The translations under genes and the position numbers were made by a program. The notes beneath the pieces were generated by a model, which made no database searches, had not been told where the DNA came from, and was given only the letters and a program-made list of their open reading frames with translations. Shown here in pieces: positions 55,820 to 64,000 of a stretch of DNA of 64,000 nucleotides. Each line of letters opens with the position of its first letter. Positions within the stretch are counted from its first letter, which is position 1. This stretch comes from Paramyrothecium sp. XJ0827 (taxonomy: Eukaryota > Ascomycota > Sordariomycetes > Hypocreales > Stachybotryaceae), in NCBI GenBank assembly GCA_020881915.1, contig JAJFPB010000003.1, forward strand, positions 496,001 through 560,000, in the 5' to 3' direction.

Positions 55820-57088
55820 TGCGGTGAGATTGAGGAGTTCATGCTCCTTGCAAGGATTCCCAAAGAATATTTGTATGAAAGGACACTGTGGACAGGACAA
55901 TATATCCTCTTTGAGGGAGAAACTAGTCTCAAAAATCCCACTTAGCACTTGCAGATAAGTTTTCAATGACTACTGGTGGCCTTCATCAAATGGCTGAACC
56001 GCACACCCCGGTTTGTGGCCTGTGGACCCTGTTCTTGATTGCTTAAAAACCATTGGGGTTGAAATGCTCTCGAATTCGTGTTGTCTTTCATGCACTCTTT
56101 CGACGGTTTTTTGTTCCTAGCCCTGTCAAAGGCTCTTGGAGAAATTCAACCCTTGTCTGGGGTCCGGGAAATGAGATGAGAAGAGGTAAGACGAAGCCTT
56201 CATCATTATTTCAAGATGTAAACCCCAACCGAAGTGAAAAAGGAAAGGAAAGGAAAGAAGAATCATGATGAAGAGACTACCTCAATATGAGCGTCTAGTA
56301 AAGCCGTAGTTGTGTTGGCCAAGAAAGCGTCCAAATCTACGAAGCTCCTGCGCCAAATTTATCTGCCGCGAGTCGTCCAGAATCGCCATGTCAGAGTCTA
56401 CCGCCATCTAAGAGGGGTGGAACTCGGCCGCACGGGTAATGAAACACGAATATTCTTTTTTAAAACCCTACATAGTTTTCTCCCTTAATTCATTGGCACC
56501 GCGACCTACGATAACTGCTTGGATGCGTATTTGAGATGCCAAATCGTTCCCATTAGCTGTCCCTTGTTATTTGCTCGGCGTGAGTACATCAAATTACAAG
56601 CCCTTATTCTGCGTCTCATCGTTGTATAAGCCAAGTGATATGCACTTTGAAGCTCTGCTGTGGTTGTTGCTCTACTTTTGGTAGCATTCCTGATAAACTT
56701 CTTATTGGTGCAGGATTGCGGCAGGGGTACGCAAAGGAACAAAAATCAGGATTCTTTCTTTGGGGTTTGTCTTCGTCATCCCAGCTGGCGCGGCCGTCGT
56801 CATACTGCCAGCAGCCTGCATATTTTCAGCAAACGCTAACTGGGAAAATACGCTTGGCACACGGCAGAAACGGTTTTGGACCAAACAAGAGCACTCGTCA
56901 CCCCGGTAAGCGCGGCACAATGAACGTGGGGCTCCCGTCATGATGTCAGTCCTCCTACGCAATTGGAAAATTACCAAATCAGTAGCCATATATTGTGGCA
57001 CATTCAACACTAACACACCACTTGTGGCGCTGCTTGCTACTGTAACACGAATTCGAAGTACAACCAGGACTGTATGCACTAGGTCGCG
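55820..57088. other. No gene seen
   Basis: About 1.27 kb between the small cysteine-rich gene and the PLD-like gene. A G/A-rich GGAAAGGAAAGG tract lies near 56237-56257. No exon is supported. Confidence 0.45.
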
Positions 57089-58891
57089 ATGCTATCGCAA
57101 TATGTCTACAATCTCTGCCAGGGCCCGGCGACGGTGAGCTCTGAATTGGCCAAGAACATCGACGACTCGCCAGAAAACATCATCAAACGTCTTTACAGAG
57201 CGGATAAAGTTCACGAGCGTTACAGACTCTCTGGTGACAGCGGAGTTGAGCTGCTTGGCTCCCACGATGTCCTGGAGATGGCATCCAATTGTGGTCGCTG
57301 GCCGCAAGAACAAAACCCAAGTCCTCTCTTTCTTCAGGCTTTCGCAGATGCCTTAGCTTGCCTGGACTCCAGCCCTATGGCGGGGATGGTGTCTCCTCCT
57401 CTGATGGGGTCACATGGAAATATACCCTTGACGATTATTGCGCCACTGATCGATATCATTCAACACAACGCCAATCTCATTCGCAATGCGAAACGAGAAG
57501 TGTTCATCATTACATGCGTGTGGACGCCCTCGGCTGCCCAGCGACTCATCAAAGATGCTCTAATTGACCTATCAAAGCGAGCCAAGATCAGAGGAGAACG
57601 CGTGGTGGTGAGAATCATGTTCGATAAAGCAGGGCCCTGGCACGTCATTGGACCTCGTCAGCGCATCGATCCTATGGTGCTGTCGTCTAAGAGCATCGAT
57701 CTCCCGGCCGCAGAGGAGATCCCCAACCTTGATATGGAGGTCCTCAGTCTTCACACGCTGATCTTAGGAACGATGCATGCCAAGCTTTGCATCGTTGATA
57801 GGGAGGTTGCCGTAATCATGAGCAACAATGTGGAGGATAATGCCAATTTGGAGATGGCGACCCACGTGGAAGGCCCAATTGTTACCAGCATATACGACAC
57901 AGCAATCATAACGTGGAACAGAGTGACAAGCCACCACCCGCTCCGCCCAGGCTACAGTACGCCCCTGGAACCTCGCCCCGAAAGTACAGAAGATTCATAC
58001 CATATTGACCACTCGAGCGAAATTGCCGAAGCGAACAGTCCCTACCAATCCAGGGGAGACCAGAGTCACCTTCACGCTGTCAATCATCAGTTCAACCTCA
58101 AATTCGGGAGCCCAATACAACCAACGGGGCCAGAGATACCAGATTCAGAGGCAATGACGCCATTTATATCGACACTAACAGCACACCCGGTCCCCATGGC
58201 CCTTGTATCGAGACCACCTTATGGACCTTGTGACTCGCGCGATGTGAGCGTCCCTCAGAATGAAGCTTGGCTGTCTCTCATACGCAACGCAAAGAGGAGC
58301 ATATTCATCCAAACACCAGATCTTAATGCCGAGCCACTTTTGAAGGAGCTGTCTCAGGCTCTGAAACGAGGAGTCGAGGTCGTTTACTACGTTTGCTTCG
58401 GTTATAACGACGCGGGGGAAATGATTCCAGGACAGGGTGGAACCAACGAGCAAGCGGCCCGGAAGCTCATCGCCTCACTACCAGCGGACGGACCTGCAAT
58501 TGAACTTTTACGCATTTACGACTATGTGGCGAAGGATCAAGATCATCCGATCCACGATTCCTTCAAGTCTCGTTCTTGCCATATTAAACTCCTTATCGTG
58601 GACGAAGAGGTCGCTGTCCAGGGCAGCGGAAACCAAGATACACAATCCTGGTACCATAGCCAGGAGGTCAATATTATGGTCGATAGCCCTTTTATATGTG
58701 CACAATGGAGGAAGGGTATCGAGCGCAATCAAAACACGCGCGCTTTTGGAAGGTGCGCTGATGGAATATGGAGAGACATCCACGGCACACCTGGCAAGGG
58801 CTTCTCTGGGGATCCGGGTGTAGCAGGTGGCTTGTTGAAAGGTGTGGCAGGCATGGTTAAGAAGTCGATGCATCAGTCACGGGCATCATAA
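57089..58891 (+). CDS. Phospholipase-D-like protein with two HKD motifs
   Basis: This is a single-exon protein of 600 residues of the PLD superfamily, whose members hydrolyse or transfer phosphodiester bonds in phospholipids or related substrates. Both HxKxxxxD motifs are present and intact: MHAKLCIVD (His230, Lys232, Asp237) and CHIKLLIVD (His498, Lys500, Asp505). Each is followed by the usual small-residue segment (NNVEDNAN; SGNQDTQSW). No PX, PH or C2 domain precedes them, so it is not a classical signalling PLD but a compact fungal PLD-like enzyme. The C terminus has a glycine-rich stretch (GDPGVAGGLLKGVAGMV) that could be a membrane-binding helix. No signal peptide is seen. The substrate is unknown. 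Confidence 0.92.
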   Translation: MLSQYVYNLCQGPATVSSELAKNIDDSPENIIKRLYRADKVHERYRLSGDSGVELLGSHDVLEMASNCGRWPQEQNPSPLFLQAFADALACLDSSPMAGMVSPPLMGSHGNIPLTIIAPLIDIIQHNANLIRNAKREVFIITCVWTPSAAQRLIKDALIDLSKRAKIRGERVVVRIMFDKAGPWHVIGPRQRIDPMVLSSKSIDLPAAEEIPNLDMEVLSLHTLILGTMHAKLCIVDREVAVIMSNNVEDNANLEMATHVEGPIVTSIYDTAIITWNRVTSHHPLRPGYSTPLEPRPESTEDSYHIDHSSEIAEANSPYQSRGDQSHLHAVNHQFNLKFGSPIQPTGPEIPDSEAMTPFISTLTAHPVPMALVSRPPYGPCDSRDVSVPQNEAWLSLIRNAKRSIFIQTPDLNAEPLLKELSQALKRGVEVVYYVCFGYNDAGEMIPGQGGTNEQAARKLIASLPADGPAIELLRIYDYVAKDQDHPIHDSFKSRSCHIKLLIVDEEVAVQGSGNQDTQSWYHSQEVNIMVDSPFICAQWRKGIERNQNTRAFGRCADGIWRDIHGTPGKGFSGDPGVAGGLLKGVAGMVKKSMHQSRAS

Positions 58892-61451
58892 ACGGGACCC
58901 CTTTGATAATACCCATGGTTTGCTCTTCGTGCTCATGTTAAACATGCTTCTTCGGCCACGAAATACTTCATCTTGTGATACCCATGCATCACTTGCCGAG
59001 TATTGGCTCTTCTGTCAACTATCAAGACTGAGGCCATAAACTTATGAATCATGGAGCTTTCCAGACTCGAGTAGATCATGGCGAAAAGATCTAGTATAGA
59101 GCCCTATATTGGTGAGACTACCACAGTACTGCATAGTCCTTGGGGAATGCGGCCCAGACAGATATCTTCTATCGTAGCAATCCGAACTTCTAATTAAGAT
59201 TCTGGAAGTACCAGGGCTGTTTGCAACTTTCATGGTAATCATAGAGAGCTAGATCGATGTCAAAGACTGGTTCTTTTCTCCAAGGCTACTAGACCAGTAG
59301 AATAGGTCCAGGAATCACCGCAGACTCGGCAGTCATCTCAGGTCGCATTTGTTCCGTCAAAGGAGCAAGATGGTAGGAGCAACTAGGGACCTTAGTAATG
59401 GCTAGTACTGCGTTGTCTATAGGGATTTGGAATACGTGGGGAGAACCTGATGAGCTGATCGGCTGCTGAAGGTATGAGTTCTCGAAATTCATCCTGCAAA
59501 GAATCTACATAGTCTTTGCTATCCTGCTAAATATAAATAGACACCCTCATTTTTCCGATAGACATGTCGAGTTGCTGCGTCGTTCTAGACTAATCATTAA
59601 GAAAGCATCATCTCATCAACATCGTTTTCACAAATGGTAGACAAATCTGAGTTCTGTACTCACATGACATCTTCAATCGCGCAAGTCAGTGTAAAAACAA
59701 TATGCAACTCTTCGTCACCTTCGACATCACCCACGGTTTGTAGATTGAGAGAAACGAAAGCCCACAAGAGGCCTTATCTCGCTCAGCTCAAATCCGCACA
59801 ACCTTGAAATGAATTATTGCCAATTCTGAAGTGGCATCGTGTCTTCTCCCAGTAACAACTATGGCATGCAAGTTGGCGGCCCTGCCTTTGCAGACACATC
59901 ATCTGCAGTTGGCATTTTTACAGCGCTCGCCGTCAACAAAAAGGAATCCCATTGGCGAAAGTAGTTCAAAATACACCAAAGATTAGTCTTGCCAATGAGA
60001 TTGTTGAAGGCGAGATCATGTTCTTGGTAGAATCCATTCTCTCGCCTGACTGTTCTGCTTGTGGTCGACAGTGATTGAAGGTCAAGTCTCGCATGGCTAG
60101 CGAAAAGCAACTGCCCCTCATAGAAAGGCATTCATTCAAGGGGACGGCCTACTAATGGAATACAAGTGACCAATTTCCCGTACGCAAGGAAGTCTATTAT
60201 ATGGAGCTCAGTTTGAGTTACAGACATATTCACCTTGTTGGAATACCATTCACTTTCCCACCTGTGTAGCGTATTCTTACCTAATTCATTCTATAATTCG
60301 ACTCGCCGCGGGATGGCCTTGCGGCGACGGCTTTATAGTATTCAACAGTTCCACTTAGCCGCAAGTTCCAACCCGTACATCGGCGAAAACCGTAAGTCGT
60401 GGAATGGGTTACTGGTCATACAAGGGGCAGGGTAAGTAGCCCCGGGCTCATGGAGAACAACCGCAGTAGGTACTCACTGGGGCTCTTCGCTTCTGTTTCT
60501 TAGGTTGCATCGGAGGAATATTGACTCGGAGCAGCCTTCAAGGACGTAAAGGGTAACTCGTCTGGCCGAATTGCGGATGACAAGACGGCTGCCTCAATAT
60601 TTGCCTCGGCTTAATGCCTGGATGTTGACCCGCCGTGGCCCTGTCAAGGCAACATTAGTGTGATGTAGGGCTGCCCCCCGGACGTGCGCCTCTTTTATTG
60701 CCTGTACATACCCTGTTGACATGAACGGGATGGCGCGTATGAACTAGATCGGGGAATATCATGCCACTACCGGCCAATTGCGACTAATAGTGACCTTGGT
60801 ATTTCCAGTATCAGTTTGGTCTTGTGAGGTGCAGGGTTTGTCACTCATGTTTGGCCAAGCTTTTGGGCTGCACTGACCAGGTGGATCTTTGATTTTTTTT
60901 CCGTGTCGCCATTAGACATCTGAATCACGTCGACGGAAAAACCCTGTCCAACAATATCGAGGCGTTCGTTGGCCCAGGTGCAAAGCCTGCCCGCGTTCCA
61001 CTTGGGGCAGGCTGTGCTCCAAAACCCGGGCAGTTCCAGACCGTCACTTGCATGTGAGCTTGTGTGAGCAAAATTGCTAATGGGAAGGCTCCCAAGTAAG
61101 CCGGTCAAACTCCGAAAATATTGACCGGTTCCCTTGCAGCCGGCATCGATGGGCTTACTCGTGGAGTAACGTCGAACACGAGGACTTTTTGTTCAGCTGT
61201 CCGTACGATGTAACTTGTGTATGCAGCCACCCGGACCCTGCGGCTCTTTAGGCATCTTGACAGGCGGGGTAAAACTGTAGGGCTTGAGCGGCTGATTTGC
61301 CTTGTGGCGCTCACGATATTGCAAGTTTCACTACAGCGTGGTCAATCAACGGCACAGGTGTCCGTTTAAATCATGGTCTTGCATAAGCTGACACTCCTTG
61401 CTGTGTAAGACAGCGACAGGGCGCTTTCTTGAACATACACAAATGAAATGG
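58892..61451. other. Gene-free stretch
   Basis: About 2.56 kb. Frames of 60-90 codons occur on the minus strand (59289-59492, 59859-60131, 60845-61108) without motifs or linked splice sites. No RNA gene or repeat is evident. Confidence 0.45.
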
Positions 61452-62373
61452 TCATTCCCTCAGAAATCGTAGAAAAGCGCGGCCTATAGAGACGCCGTCA
61501 TGGCTTTCCGCCACCCGCGCCATGGCTTTGCTGAAAGCCACATCGGGTATGATGCCGGCCTGGTGACGGACCTGCAGCATCTCACTCATCATAAATTGGG
61601 AAAATTCCGGGTGTCCCTGTACCGTCATAAGCCGACGAGGGATGTACATAGCCTGTGTTGGGCACTGATCATTGTGTGCCAACGACAAGACGCCAGGAGG
61701 ATACTCGAGGACGGCATCGCGGTGCGTTTGGTATATCTTCTATGGACAAGATTGGGACGTACCCCAAGAGTTAGTTCAAAGGTGTTCAAACTAGGAGTAA
61801 TGTCCTTTTTTTGTTTCTCCGCACCTTTGTGGCCTTCACTTTCTGATCGCATGTACCTTCTGGTGCTCAAGGAAAAGCTAAACTCACCAAGCTATCAGCC
61901 TTAAACACCCTTTTGCCTTCCTCTGTGAGTTCTATGTTCGTAACGGATAACTCCCACCCGTGTGGTGAACGAGCGACGCGAGCGCCGAGGGCTCTTGCAG
62001 CAATTTGGTGGCCGAAGCAGACGCCAATGACACGAACGCGACCTTCGTCCAGTAAGCGACCCGTGTACGCCACCAAGCGAAGGACCCAGTCATCTTCTGC
62101 ATACGCCGAGTGTTTAGAGCCGGTGATCAGCACAGCGTCGATTGTTTCAGGGTCTGGGTAGATTGTATCCTGGTCAGCCGTTACCACGTCATGCGCTGTC
62201 AGCACCAGCTGCGACCCTAGTGTTTGAGGGGGATCTAGGCTTTCGCAGGCTGCCCGCAGTAGCGTGGTAAAGATGTTGTCAAACCGTCCCAGCTTGGCTA
62301 CCACACTGGGCAGCGGTTCGTCTGCTACCAGGATAGCCAAGCGGAGTGGGCTGGAGGGAGATAGTGAGCCCAT
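61452..62373 (-). CDS. Class I glutamine amidotransferase-like protein
   Basis: This is a class I glutamine amidotransferase domain protein similar in layout to the yeast YLR126C/fungal GATase-like group; its amide acceptor is unknown. Minus-strand exons are 61888-62373 and 61452-61739, giving 257 residues. The intron at 61740-61887 begins GTGAGT and ends CATAG. The nucleophile lies in GVCFGHQI (exon 1), and the catalytic His and Glu lie in VQGHPEF (exon 2), with THRDAVLEYPPG between; all three catalytic residues are therefore present only in the spliced protein. The start at 62373 opens MGSLSPSSPLRLAILVADE; the frame is open further upstream, but the GATase fold begins here. No signal peptide is seen, so it is cytosolic. 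Confidence 0.9.
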
Positions 62374-62834
62374 CTTCTGCTTATATATTCTGAGATGGAA
62401 GACGCTTGCAAAGGTAAAAGAGTGAAGAAACTCTTGCAAAGAGTAGTTGCGGAACAATGGGCTCTTATAAGAATCTTTGAGGCAAGGTCATGAAGCTTGT
62501 ACGTGCGAGTTGCTAGTAAGAATGGATGCATGGGGGGTGATTAGGCCCACCCGGCTGTGCTTGCGCAGGAGTTGATGTTCAGCAGGGGGTGGATTTAGAA
62601 AGCAAGCAATAATGCGCAACGAGCAAGAGCGGATGTCAAGGCTTCAAATGATGCTGTCAGTCCATGCAGGATGTTTGGTCTTGTGTAGCTGGAGGCAACT
62701 CCGATGCTCCGGACTACTCAGCCTCATGCGATATCTCACTTGTCCTCACTCAGCCACGAGTGATGCGTAGTGGTGACTGTCGTCTTGTCTGTCTAGATCT
62801 ATGAGTGTCTATCTATCCTAACTCCCAAAGAACT
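62374..62834. other. Intergenic region upstream of the amidotransferase
   Basis: This holds the promoter of the minus-strand amidotransferase; a CTTATAAG sequence near 62463-62470 lies about 90 bp upstream of its start and may be the TATA element. The 3' flank of the MFS gene is at the right end. No gene is seen. Confidence 0.45.
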
Positions 62835-64000
62835 CTAGCTCCTTTGCACAGGCTGCTGGATTGTGATATACTGACTATGTGCCCGGATCCTTTCTCCGTA
62901 CTTGTACAAAACCCACGGCACTGGTACTAGAGCAACCGAAACAAAGCCTAAGAGGCTACTGGCCCATGCAATCCCCAAGGATGAAAACATCTGTACCATG
63001 AACAGCGGGAATGCACCCCCTCCCGCATATCGTAGCAGACTGTTTGCGCTAAGTGCGCTAGCACCATGTAGCGAGCCATAGGAGTTCATGATATATAGGG
63101 CGCCGCTGCTGTACACCATAATATTCCCTACTGCAAAAGGTACGGCCGCTATCACGGGGCATAGCCAGTGCACACCCGCATTAGCAGACCATCCAAACCA
63201 GAAGAGGCTGACCGGATTAAGGGCACAGCCCGCCATGGCGCCGTATAGACGATACTCCGGGGGAACTGTCCCAACACCATACTTGGACTCCAAGCCCGGG
63301 TATGTTCGACGGTCGATGTAGACCACGGCGAGAAAGCCGATAACGCAGCCCAGCGCGATAGAGATGAATGTGAGACCCTGCTGGCTGGGTGTGAAGCCGT
63401 AGCGTCCGCCAAATATGTAGGGAAATGCGGCGAAGAAGCTGTAAAAGACGGCAAAGTTGAATGCCATGTAAATGGTCATGAAGAGCACAATGGACTCGAC
63501 AAAAAGCATTTTGAAGGGTTTGAGGACGATGCGCTGAATTATAGCACTTGACGGAAGCGCGACTTTGAAGGAAAGAGATTGAGGTGCATCGGACTGCTTC
63601 TCCTTCTTCAGTCGCTTTTGGAGGATTGTTTTCTTGTATGTCTCGAACTGGGGAAGGGCGTATAGGTAATTGAAGGCGATCATGAACAGAATGACCCATT
63701 CGAGCCAGCGGAAGTCGTATGCCTCGCTTACAAAACCGCCAATTACAGGCCCTAGGAGTGTCAGGAGAGAGAAACGAAAGAATCGCACACACGAGAAAGT
63801 TGGTCTTACCAAAAGCTGGCCCGAGAAAAGGAGACACGAAGTAGAAAGGGTAGACGAAGCCCGCGAGAGCAGGCGGCCACAGGTCTGCATTCGTGCCTCC
63901 ACCCACAGAAACGACTGCGCTTCCGAAGAAGCCAGCGAAGAAGCGACAAACCGCTAGTGTTACAAAGTTTTGCGCCAGGCCTGAGCCCAGGATGAAAAGG
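62835..64000 (-). CDS. MFS transporter, 5' part missing (cut by window edge)
   Basis: This is the C-terminal part of a major-facilitator transporter of the DHA1 (drug/polyamine proton antiporter) type. Minus-strand exons are 63810 to beyond 64000 and 62835-63751. The intron at 63752-63809 (GTAAGA...CTCCTAG) restores LGPAFG|PVIGGFVSE, the family's helix 5 motif. Before it, NFVTLAVCRFFAGFFGSAVV is the usual helix 4 region. The loop ETYKKTILQKRLKKEK between helices 6 and 7 and FPYIFGGRYGFTPSQQGL are typical. Six helices follow, ending PWVLYKYGERIRAHSQ. The N-terminal helices and start codon lie to the right of the window. The substrate cannot be told. Confidence 0.93.

Noticed and set aside
1..64000. 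A Starship-type giant mobile element, CRISPR arrays or an intact transposon
   Set aside because: No DUF3435 tyrosine recombinase, transposase, reverse transcriptase, terminal repeats or regularly spaced repeats were seen.

Overview
The window is nuclear DNA from a filamentous ascomycete (Pezizomycotina, probably Sordariomycetes; the class is inferred). Most genes carry short GT-AG introns of about 45-150 nt, often with a CTAAC-like branch site before the acceptor. The gene content is typical of these fungi: a HET-domain protein, two PTH11/rhodopsin-like membrane proteins, a DUF3425 bZIP-type regulator, a Con-6 conidiation protein and secreted GH28, GH95, esterase and phospholipase A2 enzymes. 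I recognise about 23 protein genes and one tRNA. Long stretches without genes separate them, which looks like an accessory or subtelomeric-type region rather than dense core genome.

Layout. 0-9 kb: tRNA-Ser(AGA) on the minus strand, then a secreted type-B carboxylesterase and a secreted phospholipase A2 in the same direction, an SDR oxidoreductase on the minus strand, and a divergent bZIP/DUF3425 regulator. 9-19 kb: a five-exon rhodopsin-like membrane protein with a probable GC-AG intron, a secreted alpha/beta-hydrolase, a six-cysteine secreted protein and a 659-residue membrane-anchored orphan. 19-29 kb: a gene-poor, locally AT-rich stretch, a small secreted protein, a decayed ankyrin/NLR-like remnant directly upstream of an intact HET gene, Con-6 and a 202-residue orphan. 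30-40 kb: a GH95 fucosidase, a second rhodopsin-like protein and a DXD glycosyltransferase. 43-50 kb: an intronless, standalone tryptophan synthase beta chain next to an ABCA-type transporter that is broken by a frameshift and an in-frame TGA. 50-64 kb: a GH28 exo-polygalacturonase, a 605-residue orphan, a small cysteine-rich protein, a twin-HKD phospholipase-D-like protein, a class I glutamine amidotransferase and the 3' part of an MFS transporter that runs off the right edge.

Function. The gene set suggests extracellular degradation of plant polymers and lipids (GH28, GH95, two esterases, PLA2), sensing and self-recognition (rhodopsin-like proteins, HET, the NLR remnant) and secreted proteins of unknown role. 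No PKS, NRPS or P450 is visible, so this does not look like a classical secondary-metabolite cluster. The most unusual item is the bacterial-sized TrpB: fungal tryptophan synthase is normally one fused alpha-beta polypeptide. For every spliced gene given as complete, the joined exon lengths divide by three; all splice sites are read from sequence alone, without transcripts.
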